DNA of 64,000 nt from Escallonia rubra (taxonomy: Eukaryota; Streptophyta; Magnoliopsida; Escalloniales; Escalloniaceae): positions 248,001 through 312,000 of the forward strand of contig JAVXUO010003040.1 of the NCBI GenBank assembly GCA_033065855.1, in the 5' to 3' direction. Made by a program: the position numbers and the translations under genes. Below are positions 23,720 through 36,385 of this stretch, piece by piece. How positions within the stretch are numbered: position 1 is the first letter of the stretch; the number at the start of each line of letters is the position of its first letter. The notes beneath the pieces are model-generated. The model was not told the origin of the DNA and did no database searches. It saw only the letters and a program-made list of their open reading frames with translations.

Positions 23720-26700
23720 TCATGATCGTTTTTGGTAGATCCTTCTATAGATTTTTGCACCTTCAAGTTCTGCATGGACCTCTCTCTCTGTCCTTATCCC
23801 CATTGGATTACTGGATAACCATCCATCAGCGTCGCAGTGTATGTTGGGGTGAATGTCGTCAACATGTACAAGCATATCAGACTTGGCATCAAAATGATTC
23901 CTCATCTCAAGTGCCACTTCATGCACATCAGACTGTATAAATACCTGTTCAACCAACAGTTAGCATATTCAGGCATATGTTACACAAAGATTGCAAGCAA
24001 GGTCGCATAAGCAAATGGACCAAATGGTTAATGTTTATTACTAATGTTTGTATTCGTGATTACAAGTTGTGTGTGACGAACGAAGAGGAGGGAAGAAGAG
24101 AGTGGGGATCTAATTTATACAGGTGCGGAAAGAATCAATTAAGACAAAGATTTTGCCTGATACGAGATGGCTTCTTCCTATCTAAACCATCATTTACAAT
24201 CAGACATCTTGTTTGTGTTTCTTATAAGCCTACCCTTAACCTAACTTTTCCTAGGGTAATGAGAGAAATAAAATGGTAAGAACTTTATTGTCTCTTAAAC
24301 ATATATTTAACCAGCACCACGTCTCCAGCCCTCACACATCCGGAGGGGGACAATCCCATAAATGAAAGTTTTGAATTGACTCAATGTATGGTTCAACTTC
24401 ATTAAAAAATATAAAAACGCATTACTTCCAATTAAGAACATGAACCCAAGCTAACGAAGGAGAACTCAAATGTCGAATGGAAGATAGCTACCCGAACAAA
24501 TGAATTTTTTTTTATTATGAAGGCTAATAAAGTATCAGACGACAAAAAATGAAGATAAATCCCTACAACTAGAGGGCATTATCCTGAAAATTTTATAACT
24601 GATCCAAAGAATGAAGCCTGTGGGGAGCACATACCTGTCCTCTAGGCACTAAACTATCCACAATAGAATCCACTAAAGGCTTCTGCACGACCCTCCTTTT
24701 ACGATACCTTTTCTTGAAATGAGGGTCAGGGCACTGCATATATGAGCCAATAAGTACTGAATTTCAAGCAACAATCATTTAGCCAACTGTACAGAAAAAA
24801 CTTTGAGAAGATCCTCTGTCATTTAGTGCACTCACCAGTATGGACACTAGCACCAAAGGGCCAGGATATGTGGATACCAATTGTTTGAAAGAAACCATGG
24901 CATTTGCAAACATGAAATGACTGCATATACACAAATCCTTAACCTAATAAAAAACTGTTCCTTTTTAAACTGAAAGAATGGTACTTAGCCTTACATATTA
25001 CTCAGTGCCAGCTCGTCTACCCATTTCTCAGCACGTTTGACCAACTGCACAAGGAGAAGAAACTGTTACTGCAAGACCAAGCCACAGTGAGCTTTATTGT
25101 ACATCAAGCCAATCAGATGAATTCTCAGGAGCATTTGGAAGTAATTCCAGGAACTTGTAGCCGTACTTTTTGCCGTATTTCCAGGCCCAAATAATTCTTG
25201 GAGGTAGGATTTCTTTTAGCAAGCCACAAGAGAAATCTGCCACTACCTGAAATTCATTACTGTCAGAAGGATGTTTGAAATTTAAGTTTCCATATCTGTC
25301 TATCCAACAAGCTAACTTAGTTCGATTCATCAAAAAGCAAGAATTACAAGTTAGAGGAAAGTTAGTTGCATTATAGTTCACAAAACATGTACCATAATAA
25401 GATACTAGTTGATCCCACCAAGTATTTATCAGGGACTGCTATATGGAAAGATGAATAGAGATAATAGTGCTTGGTCTTAAGAATCCAAATGCTGGATTGT
25501 GGAAAATTCACAATAGAAGAGAAGGTTGTCCTTGTCTCCACTCATCGAAAGTGGCTACATAGATTATTCCATTCTCCATTTCATAAATAAAGGAGCAGCG
25601 TTAGGATATACAAGAGAAAAAAGACACTTGTATGTCAAACACTTGTATTTGACATACAGTCTCATTGACTTACAATTTTAAAAGTTACAGCGGTACTTGT
25701 ATCACTTATGAACTACGAGTAAAATCTATTACTATTTAGTATCCTCTACAAGGACCAACCCAACATGTTCAAAGCCAGAAATTGAAGTCTTCCCTTACCA
25801 TCAACAATAATGGACTAGGACTGCAAATTCCAGCCTGGGCTGTCCAAGTTTAAGCTAGCTCTGCCTATATTGAGAATAATTTCACATTCTACAGCACCTT
25901 TTTCTAGTAAACAAAAAGTTGAAGTAGGGTATTGTAGTTTGCTTCCTGTTTCTATGCTTTCAGTTGCTCTCAAACAAAAGGATTAAAACTCATCACTAAA
26001 AGGTATGATGCATGTAGCCACAATGACCCAAATGCAATTAGACTCTTAAGTATGAGGTTTGTTCCATAACAAGGAGGACATATTATGGAGAAGGTGGCGG
26101 TTAGCAGGCTTCACGGGGATATGGTTAGATGGAGGCAGAGACGGCGGCCTGGAAAGGGTAGATATGGCTTGTGGAGGGGAATTGCGGATGGCTGGTCAGA
26201 TTTCTTGAAGTTCATTTTTTCTGGTGTGGGTTTTGAGGTGATGAATAGCATGGAGGAAAACCATTCTGCTTAAGTGTCCCAGATTTGTATACTCCTAGTC
26301 TATGATACATGGACTCGGTGCGATTGTCCGGGTCGGACACGTGTCCAAGTGTCGGATTCGTCTAATTTTTAATACACACGACACAGGGCAAAATGTTCAT
26401 ATCTCTCATTACATTTTAGTTATTTCCAAGGTACAATGGTGTTTTATGTGGAGTGCATGGCTTTAATTGAGAGCTTGTCTCATCTCAAAGCAATATCGAA
26501 TGAAAGAAACACTACAACATGGTTTTCTATGCGGCATATCCTATGAGATGTGTCAGACATATTCCATACCCATGTTTAACATAGCTCATCAAAAATGATT
26601 ATGAAGTTTGTCCTATGCCACACTTGTTATATGTTCAATAATGTAAGAAAAAAGCATGGCCAGCTAGTCGTCATTAACAAGTCTACTGATAAATATCTAA

Positions 26701-28280
26701 TACCTCAACAACTCAATTACTCGAAACATAGGTAGATGGAATTGAGATATAGCTACTTCTGCATGGGTTTTGTTGCTACTCAAGCATAATTTCATTAGTG
26801 AATAACAAGAAAATAAAGTATATTTCACTTCAGATAAAAATGCACAAAGGCATGACATGGTTTCAAACAATGACGCACTTGCTGGATCTGAAAGGAGAAA
26901 CTAGGGCTGAAATGACGAATAATTTCACTTCAGATTCTCGAATTTAAACTCTAGTTGGTTATCTATATGGTCCAGCATGCTCATAATCTGCAACACCTAG
27001 CTGTATAACATACTGATTTACTCTCATTCCTGAACAATTCATCGGAAATCAATCACGTGATTAAATATCAGTAAGTTTTTTTTATCTATTACAGGCAAGT
27101 TTTCTATGTTTGTCGCCTACCACTCCCTATATCCACCATGAGGGGCAATGTCGAGTCCTTGAATACTTCATTCCAGTCTGGCACTTGCGTTGGAATCTAC
27201 AAATCAAGGAATTTGTACTCTTTGATCAGAAAAAGTGATCAGCCTAGTAAACAGTAACTGTTGTTTGATACAACACCCTTCAAACATTGGAATGCAATGC
27301 TAGCTAGCAGTCAAAACGTAAACAGTGATGTTAGCATAGTAGTATAGAGCAAAAAGAATAGAAAATTGAGCATATGAAAGTCATGGATTTGACAACTGGA
27401 AACAGTCACTGTAAATCCCCTCCACCCTGCAATAGCCCGAGCCTTGCACACTTGGCCAAGAGTGGATCAAGCATGTTAATTGACCACCTTGATTTTTGGA
27501 GTATAGAATTTCTTTTACTAGTAATTTATCCATATATTTGGATTTATGGTGCATTAAAGCAGAGATGACCACCATACTCTTTTGAAATTTCTACACTAGT
27601 ATGAAACTTTGACCACCGCAGCCATCACTTGTGGCTCTGCCACCGACTGGGGCAGCCTTTCATACATACTGCAATTGTTCCACAATGTTTGCCCAGTTGA
27701 ACTTAGTGCAAATTAATAACATTTAACTTGAACATCTAACCATTGAAATGAATTCGACTAACTTAGTATACTAGTTTTCGTTGTTTGAACATGTAAGCGT
27801 CTGCTTTATTCATTTATCTGACTTATCAAACGCAACTCATTAGAGTTCTAGAGAAAGATAGAGAGAGTTACCAAAAGAGAAGATTTGAGAGGGTTGACAT
27901 GCTGCCGAATCCGAACACCCAATTCCTGGAAACACCACATCACAAAAAACAGCTTCTATCAACTATTAAGCCACAAACCACAAAATCTAAAGCAGATTTT
28001 AACAGTTTAAGTATATAGTTCGTGGGTATACATAATCAGGGAGATTGAGGTCGGCGTACTCCAAGGCGACGAGTTCGGGGCTTCGAACTCGTCCACTCAG
28101 TCCAGAAGCAGGGATTGCTGCGCAATACCGCCGAGGCTGATGATGAAGACGATGAGGCATGTGTGTGACTGAAATTTTGGGTTTGCGAATTGGGTTTGAG
28201 AAGAAGGTGGGAGACGAAATGAAGAGTGTTGAGCACAGAGCTTCTCGTGCCCTGGCCATGGCGGCATACGGGGAACCCAT
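23720..28280 (-). CDS. tRNA (guanine-N7-)-methyltransferase, organellar TrmB type, eight exons
   Basis: Exons on the minus strand: 28280-28032, 27925-27872, 27196-27121, 25246-25167, 25044-24995, 24920-24836, 24733-24635 and 23944-23720. All introns are GT-AG, phases close, and the product is 305 residues. TrmB uses S-adenosylmethionine to make m7G, normally at position 46 of tRNA. Residues 1-70 are Ser/Arg/His-rich, like a plastid or mitochondrial transit peptide. The methyltransferase fold follows: RIRQHVNPL (about 88-96), SAM-binding VDIGSGSGRFLLWLAKRNP (122-140), YLGLEIRQ, FANA, CPDPHFKKRYRKRR (199-212), and C-terminal TEREVHAELEGAKIYRRIYQK. All key motifs are intact. A second in-frame ATG at codon 8 (28259) has a stronger GCCATGG context and could be the real start. 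A Mutator element lies 139 bp upstream. Confidence 0.93.
26080..26275 (+). pseudogene. LINE fragment inside TrmB intron 3
   Basis: A plus-strand open frame (26085-26273, 62 residues) includes 'KGRYGLWRGIADGWSDFLKFI', which resembles the G-S-LW--I--GW segment found after the RT domain of plant LINEs. It lies antisense in the largest TrmB intron (25247-27120). Short and diverged, so the call is tentative. Confidence 0.4.
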
Positions 28281-28418
28281 TAACCCTGTATTCTCGCTCG
28301 CATTCGCAGAAGTCTACTGGTAGTGAAGTACCGGCATTCCCCTCCTGCCCAATGCGTACACTTGAAAAGGTACAACAAGTTCACTAATGAAGGTTGTAAA
28401 GTAGCTCTAATTTGGCAA

Positions 28419-29370
28419 GGGAAAAGTGCATAAACCACCCTCGTGGTTTGGGTCAGTTGCAAAAAGACCCTTCAGTTTCAAAAGTTGCAAAAGAACACTC
28501 AAGGTGCTAATTATGTTGCAACCGTTATAAAAACCGTCCACATTAGCGGCATGTGATGCTCACGCTCCTCATAAGTGCGTTTCACAAAAAATCAATGTAA
28601 GAAAATGACTAAAATGCCCTAAGTTTCTTTCTCTCTCCCAAATTTCTTTCCCAATCCAACCAAGCCAAACCCTAGTCGCCGCACTCACCGATCCGACCGC
28701 ATCCACCTCCACCACCCAAATGGTCGCCGCACTCACCGATCCGGCCGCATCCGCCGTTCGAATGGTCGCCGGACCAAATCTGCCGTCGATTCTCGCTCTC
28801 CGAGATCAAATCGCCACCAAAAACTTCGACAACGCGTTGCTCGTAGGCCGAGGCGCATCCGCCACGATGTACAGATGAACCCTCTGAGACGGGACAACCG
28901 TCGCCGTAAAACGGTGGAACTCCGTGTCCGGCCGGGGACTCGAGGCATTTAGGTCAGAGATTGGGGTCCTGTCGCGGTTCCTCTGATCGGTTACTGCGAC
29001 GACCGCGACCGACGATTCTCGTTCACCGCATGCTGCACCTAATTCAGCCGTCGCTTACTGCGGCCGCCATAACCACACAGTCGGGGCTTGGACGTGTGGC
29101 GGTGATGGGCATGACTGGGCAGTTATGATGAGAGAGAAGGCCCCGGCGATGAATGGCAGGGTTGGAGGTGCAGCCAGCGGGTCTGGCTAGGCTGGTAGTG
29201 TCGCCCCTCTGCACTGAAACATGGGTATTTTAGACATTTTTTTTAAATCGTTACAGAAACCGTCGAATGTAACACTTTTCCGATCACAGGTGTCTTCTTG
29301 CAACTTTTGAAGCTGAATGGGTCTTTTTGCAACTGACCCAAACCACGAGGGTGGTTTATGCACTTTTCCC
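28419..29370. mobile_element. Pack-MULE: non-autonomous Mutator element carrying a host gene fragment
   Basis: Terminal inverted repeats begin GGGAAAAGTGCATAAACCACC at 28419 and end with the near-complement at 29370. They match over about 70 bp and more loosely to about 100 bp. The 9-bp sequence atttggcaa occurs on both sides (28410-28418 and 29371-29379), the duplication length diagnostic of Mutator-like elements. The 952-bp element has no transposase; its GC-rich interior holds a receptor-kinase fragment (28787-29030). The interior also has two copies of a 'gtcgccgcactcaccgatcc' word (about 28674 and 28721). It inserted 139 bp upstream of the TrmB ATG, in the promoter or 5' leader. Confidence 0.92.
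28787..29030 (+). pseudogene. captured receptor-like kinase fragment (kinase N-lobe)
   Basis: Plus-strand reading gives 'RFSLSEIK', then after a one-base frameshift 'ATKNFDNALLVGRGASATMYR' split by two stops, 'DGTTVAVKRWN', 'GRGLEAFRSEIGVLSRF', and in another frame 'LIGYCDDRD'. This is the order of kinase subdomains I-V: glycine-rich loop, VAVK catalytic lysine, the alphaC Glu in 'SEI', and the hinge-proximal 'LIGYCD'. The wording (E-FRSEIGVLS, LIGYCD) is closest to CrRLK1L/FERONIA-type plant receptor kinases. The RHRHLVS segment expected before LIGYC is deleted. No C-lobe is present, so it cannot make an active kinase. Confidence 0.8.
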
Positions 29371-29379
29371 ATTTGGCAA

Positions 29380-30450
29380 TGAAGTCCTAGGTGACATGAA
29401 TTAAAAGAAAAAAAAAGTTATTGGATAGTCACTAATGGTCTCATTCACCTACGTACCATAGTAATGCACTATTTCTTTTGTCCCTCCTCCTATGGTTAGT
29501 AATGGTCTCAATCATCTACGTAGCATAGTAATACACTATTTCATTTAGTCCCTCCTATCCAATTAAACTATAATCAAACAATCATAAATGCCGAGACCGA
29601 AATGTCTGGAATTAGGTAATATTTACTCGAATTAAATAGACAATGACACATTCTTAAATTGAAGAAATTCACTCCAAACCAGAAGTTTTCACTTAATTTG
29701 TTGGTTTAAGTTTAATAAGGGTTTGTCAATTCCTTTTGGTTTAAGTTTAATAAGGGATCATCAATTCCCATGACCTATGTCATTAGATTTTTATTATAGT
29801 TGGTTGGTTTATATACAGGAGTGGTAATCAATACTCGGGGCACATGTCACAACATTGTTACTCATACCATTTTTTTGGTCTTTGAGCCCAGTTGGGATCG
29901 ACTCTGAAATTGTCAACTTGATTGAGTTTGGATTAAATCAGGTTCTTAGGTGTTTAACAAATATACAAAATCGACTAAATCAATTTTTTGAAGCTTAAAA
30001 ATTGATAAAATCATAATTCAAGTAAGTGAGGATTAGGCATTAGTTACCTTTTAATTAATAGGTTTGACCGAGTAAGGTACCTAAATATCCATATTAATCG
30101 CAAACCTTTAACACCTTATATCCAAACACTAGGCAATTTTGTGACATTGACATTGCTTGTAGTACTTTCTAGCCAAGCATTATTCATAACATAAAACTAA
30201 ATTTGTTAAAATATCTTAAAGCTAAATTTGAACATTGAGTAAGATTTAATTTGAAATTTATTTTTAGAAATCAATCTCAAACAGACTCTTATTTTTCAAA
30301 CTAGTTATTTTGACAAAGCCTTGCGTACTTTAGCCGTACGATACTATGGCTAGCTTTTGAAGTTGCAAATCATGCTTTGTCGATATTAAGACAGTCCACT
30401 ATCAATGCTCTTAGTTAGGGTGAGCACAGTTCAATTGGTAACATTATATA
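29380..30450. other. AT-rich intergenic DNA, nothing recognised
   Basis: There is a short local duplication (words 'ggtttaagtttaataaggg' near 29703 and 29739; 'ctacgta' blocks near 29450 and 29516). No coding or element ends were found before the first Helitron. Confidence 0.5.
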
Positions 30451-30452
30451 TA

Positions 30453-31615
30453 CTAGTATAAAGCACGTACGTTGCACGTAGATATAGTTGAGAGTAATGT
30501 TTTAGGTGATATTATTATCTTTTTTGGGATCAAAATAATATAATTCAATTATATTCTTATTTTGTTTGTGACTTGTTTTAGAGGATATGTATAGTTGATG
30601 TTTGCAATTGTAATCAGTTCAATGTTTGAAAATATTCTTTGTAGGCTTCTGGATTGAAGAAATGTTTGATGGTACTGCTGAAAATAAAAGCAAATGGAGA
30701 AATTAAAAGAAAGAATCTACGTCTTTATTTTTGTAATCTGTTAAATTGATTTATGGTTAAGATTTGTAATTTTCAAGACCAGGTGCTTTGCATTTCATCA
30801 ATAAGAAATGCAAAACACTCGGTCTTTAACTACAATAACCGAACATATTTTCACTACAAATTTGCACCATATTTAAGCCTTGTTTTTTTATGCATATTTG
30901 ACTCTCTCTTTTTTTTCCAACAATTTTTGTTTCTTATTATTTTTCACATATTTCAGTTTCTTTATTTTGTTTTTCAGTTTTTCAATTGGTTAATTGTTTG
31001 CTAACCTAAAAATGTAAGGAAAAAAAATCACAGTTCTCATTAACCAGTTCAATATCTAATATTTATTTCATTTTAACCAAATTAAAAAGAGAATAATAAA
31101 TGAATTTCTTTGTTCTATTTTTCTTTCTCATCATACTTTTTATTTTTCAATGTATAGAATAGATTCATTACCCAATATTCTTTTAATTTCATCAAAATTT
31201 AAAAGGAGTAATAAAAAAGGGTAAAAATGTTATTGACGTAAATAACGGAGGACATAATCTTTCAAAAATAATTTACAACATTCATACTTTTATAGTGTAA
31301 GTGCGCGCGCGCACACACACACACACACATAAATATATTTTTTGCATCTACACATTTTGTTTCCCAATGTGTAAATGTTGGTTTAGATTAAATTTATGAC
31401 CTAATGCTCATTAAACGCATTACAAAAAACCTAATTAGGGAATGGTAGGGTTGTAATTGTAATAACTAACGGATGGCAAAAGTGGAAATGATTACAAAAT
31501 TAGTAATTAATAATAGTATTTATGAAATGGTAGAATTGTTATTAGTGTGATTAACGAAGAAAAAAAAACGCAATAAAATGATTTACAAGATTCATACTTT
31601 TATAGGTAGTATAGA
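30453..31615 (-). mobile_element. Helitron copy A (non-autonomous), minus strand
   Basis: Read on the minus strand the element starts TCTATACTACCTATAAAAGTA at 31615. It ends with a short hairpin (ACGTGC-AA-CGTACGT, about 30479-30465), a few bases, then CTAG (30456-30453) followed by host T. A 5' TC, a 3' hairpin plus CTAG and a following T are Helitron signatures. It carries no RepHel helicase. A (CG)(CA) microsatellite lies at about 31304-31330. Small open frames inside are shared by all copies and are element sequence rather than genes. Confidence 0.8.
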
Positions 31616-31700
31616 ATATAGATTAAGGTGCTTAAGTTCTGTGAATTAGACAATGATATTGATATAGATATAAATATGTATAGACATATCTATATCTATA

Positions 31701-32943
31701 TCTATACTACCTATAAAAGTACGAATCTTATAAATCTTTTTCTTTCATTTTTTGTCCTTCGTTAATCACTCTAATAACAACATTATCCTTTAATAATTAC
31801 TACTCCATTATTACCCTACCCTTTCATAAATACTACTCCATTATTACCCTACCCTTTCATAAATACTATTGTTAATTACTAATTGTGTAATCATTTTGGG
31901 TTTTACCCTCCGTCAGTTATTTCAATAACAACTTTACATTCCCTAATTAGTTTTTTTGTATTGTGTTTAAGAAACATTATGTTATAAATTTAATCTAAAT
32001 CAATATTTACATATTGGGAAACAAAATATGTAGTTGTTAAAAATATATTTATATATATATGTATGCGTGTGTGCGGGTGTATGCGCGCGCGCACTATCTC
32101 TAAAAGTATAAATTTATAAATTATTTTTTGACGATTATATCTTCCGTTAATTACATTAATTACATTCTTACCCTTCTTTTATTACTCCTTTTAAAATTTT
32201 GATAAAATTAAAATAATAGTGGATAATGAATCTATTTTATACATTGATTGAAAAATGAAAGTGTGATGAGAAAGAAAAACATAACAAAAAAGTTCCTTTA
32301 TTATATTCTTTTAATTTAGTTAAAATAAAATGAATATTAGATATTGACCTAGTTAATGAGAATTGTAATTTTCTTTCTTCATTTTAGGTTAGTAAACAAT
32401 TAACCAATTGAAAAACTGAAAAACAAAAACAACATAAAGAAACTAAAATACGTGAAAAATCAATTAAGAAACAGATAATTGTTAGGAAAAAAAAAAAAAA
32501 AGGTTAAATAAAAAACCAAGGTTCAAATATGGTGTAAATTTGAATTGAAAATATGTTCGGTTATTGCAGTTGAAGACTGAATGTTTTGTGTTTCTTATTG
32601 ATGAAACATAAAGGACGTGGTCTTGAAAATTACAAATCTTAACCGTTAACCAATTTAATAATTTACAAAAATAAAGACGTAGATTCATTCTTTTAAGTTC
32701 TCTATTTGCTTTTATTTTCAACAGTACCATCAAACATTTCTTCAATCCAAAGCTTACAAGGAATATTTTCAAACATTGAATTGATTACAATTGCGATCAT
32801 CAAATAACATTTCTTCTAAACAATTCACAAAAAGTTGATAACATAATTGAATTACATTATTTTTTATCCCAAGTAAGATAATAATATCACCTCAAATATT
32901 TCTCTCGACTATATTCTCGTGCAACGCACGTGCTCTATACTAG
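31701..32943 (+). mobile_element. Helitron copy B (non-autonomous), plus strand
   Basis: This copy begins A|TCTATACTACCTATAAAAG at 31701. It ends with a perfect stem CGTGC-AAC-GCACG (32918-32930), nine bases, then CTAG (32940-32943) and host T, exactly the Helitron 3' architecture. It is related along its length to copies A and C, including an alternating GC/GT tract at about 32061-32095. It lies 85 bp from copy A with 5' ends facing each other. No coding capacity. Confidence 0.85.
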
Positions 32944-33093
32944 TTTAGATAAACAGACATATATAGAGATAAATAATTAAAATATGGGCATGTGCTTTGG
33001 GAAAAGGAACCATGCATCTAGCATTTGACAATGGATATGAGGAGAGAAATAACGAATCTAGCATTAATGAAGTCTTCCAAGAGCCATACTATT

Positions 33094-34283
33094 TGAGATG
33101 ATATTATTATCTTACTTGGGATAAAAAATAATATAATTCAATTATATTCTCAACTTTTTGTGAATTTTTTAAAAGAGATGTTATTTGATGATCCAATTGT
33201 AATCAATTCAATGTTTGAAAATATTCTTTGTAAGCTTTAGATTGAAGAAATGTTTGATGGTACTGTTGAACATAAAAGCAAATAGAGAACTTAAAAGAAT
33301 GAATCTACGTCTTTATTTTTGTAAATTATTAAATTGGTTAATGGTTAAAATTTGTAATTTTCAAGACCAGATCCTTTATGTTTCATCAATAAGAAACACA
33401 AAACACTCAGTCTTTAACTGCAATAACCGAACATATTTTCAATTCAAATTTGCACCATATTTGAGCCTTGGTTTTTTATTTAACCCTTTTTTTTGTTTTC
33501 CTAACAATTTTCTGTTTCTTAATTGATTTTTCACGTATTTTAGTTTCTTTATGTTGTTTTTGTTTTTCAGTTTTTCAATTGGTTAATTGTTACTAACCTA
33601 AAATGAAGAAAGAAAATTACAATTCTCATTAACCAAGTCAATATCTAATATTTATTTTATTTTAACTAAATTAAAAGAATATAATAAAGGAACTTTTTTG
33701 TTATGTTTTTCTTTCTCTTCACACTTTTCATTTTTCAATCAATGTATAAAATAGATTCATTACCCAATATTATTTTAATTTCATCAAAATTTAAAAAAGA
33801 GTAATAAAAGAAGGGTAAGAATGTAATTAACGTAATTAACGGAAGACATAATCGTCAAAAAATAATTTATAAAATTTATACTTTTAGAGGTAGTGCGCGC
33901 GCGCATACACCCACACACACGCATACATATATATAAATATATTTTTAACAACTACATATTTTGTTTCCCAATATGTAAATATTGATTTAGATTAAATTTA
34001 TAACATAATGTTTCTTAAACACAGTACAAAAAAACTAATTAGGGAATGTAAAGTTGTTATTGAAATAACCGACGGAGGGTAAAACTCAAAATGATTACAC
34101 AATTAGTAATTAACAATAGTATTTATGAAAGGGTAGGATAATAATGGAGTAGTATTTATGAAAGGGTAGGATAATAATTGAGTAGTAATTATTAAAGGAT
34201 AAGATTGTTATTAGAGTGATTAACGAAAGACAAAAATGAAATAAAAAAATTTACAAGCTTCGTACTTTTATAGGTAGTATAGA
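33094..34283 (-). mobile_element. Helitron copy C, minus strand, 3' end truncated
   Basis: Minus-strand reading starts TCTATACTACC at 34283 and follows copy B closely through the interior, including the alternating GC tract at about 33894-33925. Similarity ends at about 33094, before the terminal hairpin and CTAG. About 40-50 bp of the 3' end are missing. It contains a local direct duplication near 34120-34190 ('atttatgaaagggtaggataataat'). Confidence 0.8.
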
Positions 34284-34289
34284 TATAGA

Positions 34290-35940
34290 TATAGATATAG
34301 AATTAATCGGTTGATTTCACTAGTTTGGTTACAACGGGTTAGAAGAATTAGGTAGATTGGTTTTAACGAACTTACCGATTTGGGCCATTAGTCACTTTAG
34401 ATTTGTTTAAGCTTAAGGATCTGACTATTGGGCCTCTTATAATATTAATGATCACTACCACAATTATGGAACATAAGTATCAAGAGACTATCTTTAAAGA
34501 GAAAGGGAGAACATACAAGTTAAGGTTAATTAAAAGTAATCAACTGATAGTAACCATGGTTGGGTTAGAGTTAAAAGAACATTTTAATAGTGTGTATTTG
34601 GTTCAATTCAATCCTAACTTAACCGGTTCCTATGGAACTTGAATCAAATCTATTGAACTGTAAATTTTGCATTTCAAAAGTAAACTGATTGTTTTGTTTA
34701 ATTGATTTGTGATTACTCTTTTCTTAGTACCTAATTTAGTTATGATAATGGATCACATGGGTCCAAACATGTGAGACAGTTAATAGGCCTTGCACAAGTA
34801 TTCTAGTATGGACCTAAAAGAAACCTCATGCCAGGTAGCAAATATGGTGGTTCGGTTTATGTTGGGTCCATTTTATCACTTTTTGTGCTCACCCCTCGTC
34901 TTGGTCACAATTGAGCAACATTTATCGTTATGTCAATGAGAACTGTTTCGAAGGATTGAATTTTTCGTCTTGGTATGCTTGAAATGAGTATGGATACATA
35001 ATATTCCATATGTCCGCGAGGGCGTATATATTAATCAATTCGTTCTAGATAATTTTCATAAAGTGTGCTTAAATCCATCTGGGTCTATAAACGTGACTCC
35101 AACTTGCACATTAGGCGAGAGAAGCAAAAATATTTACAACGGAATTTTTCTCAACACGCAAGATGTACAAGGTATTTTGAAATTGCAGTATCAATTTAAG
35201 TAGGATAAATTCCCCTTAGAATTTCAAAATTTTGTTCGTGTTCGTGAAACGCTTTTTTTGGTTCTCGCAACCCCAGACTTCCATTTTGATGCCCCACCCA
35301 CTATTTGATAGTTGTAATTCAAATTCAAAGAACATCCATGACATTTTTTAGGGCAAAATGAAAACTTTAGATAAATTGTCCTTGTTGGTAGCCACAATAG
35401 TCAAAGCCCTTTATTTCACTTTTGATGAAATTGTTAACCCATTCTCCTCCTTCTACATTATCATCACAGTCTCATCTGTTGCAATTGATCAAAAACGAGG
35501 AAGAAAGACATGGACGACATCGGGTGAAGTGTTCAACAAAGACTACATGTTGCATTACGTTAAGAACTCAGTCCACATCTTTCGATCTTTTAAGTTGTTG
35601 TTCGATTGATCTACTATTATAGGTGTAATGCAAATTAGGGTTTCCTCACGCTTTTTATTTGGGATTTTTTCTTTATTGCGATCTATATGTGTATTTTCAT
35701 AATAGGGATTGGGTGCTTGGTACGAGGTTCCATACGCCTCTGTTTAGTTACAGCATGCATTTTATATTTTAACCACCCATGCTTGCTTTAATTATTACTT
35801 TGTATTGTTGTGTAGTTTATGTGTTCTCAATATTTTATATTGTGTTTGTCATGATGTTAGGGTTTGCTCAATTCTCTGACCGAAACTCGGGTTTTCATTT
35901 TTAATCACAGTATAGTCTAATAGGGTTAGATTATTGGTTT
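34290..35940. other. intergenic region, nothing recognised
   Basis: An open frame at 35358-35609 (83 residues) has no recognisable family and overlaps a second frame. I do not call it a gene. Confidence 0.45.
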
Positions 35941-35941
35941 T

Positions 35942-36385
35942 TGTTGCAGCTAAAAACTGAATCAGGAACCACACCAGAAAATAGGCCTGGAAAAGAGAAC
36001 ACGAAGTGACCGACGGGTGGGGTTCCGACAGAGGAACGCTCCGATGCTTAAGTCAGAGATGGCTAACAATGTAGAACTTTGAGAAGCAATAAAGACACAA
36101 TATGTATCTGTGTGAGCTTGTCCATACCTGAGGGGGCTTGACCCCTTTATATAGTGGTAGAAGGAGGAGTTCTAGTAGGACTAGGCTTTGACCAATTCTA
36201 ATCAGAATCTACTTAGGATCCTAGATGATCTCATGTTAATCTTAGCTGATAGGGTTAGAGCCCATTTAGGATTCTGTCTGGTGATTGATATGGCAAGTGT
36301 GAAATTAGTAATTAGCCAGCATGGACTACGTGTCATAACTGCCATGTGTCATCCGTAGATTGGAGGGGTATTTTTAGCTATATCA
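35942..36385 (-). repeat. candidate 3' LTR of the gypsy element
   Basis: Read on the minus strand it would start TGATATAGC at 36385, preceded by a purine-rich stretch (complement of 36386-36400, about AAAGCAGAGGGCA). It would end GCTGCAACA at 35942, giving TG...CA ends and about 444 bp. Inside, TATATAAAGGGG (complement of 36144-36155) is a plausible TATA box. The region around 35990-36060 has the CATCGGAG-type wording common near U5 of Tat LTRs. Without a second LTR the limits cannot be verified. Confidence 0.5.

Noticed and set aside
28733..28948. Minus-strand 71-residue Arg-rich frame
   Set aside because: Antisense shadow of the captured kinase fragment in GC-rich sequence.
30753..33526. 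Similar open frames of 83-103 residues on both strands
   Set aside because: They recur because they are parts of the three Helitron copies; composition is AT-rich and the frames are not conserved between copies.
35358..35622. Overlapping frames of 83 and 66 residues
   Set aside because: No family, no codon pattern, no splice context; overlap of two frames suggests chance.
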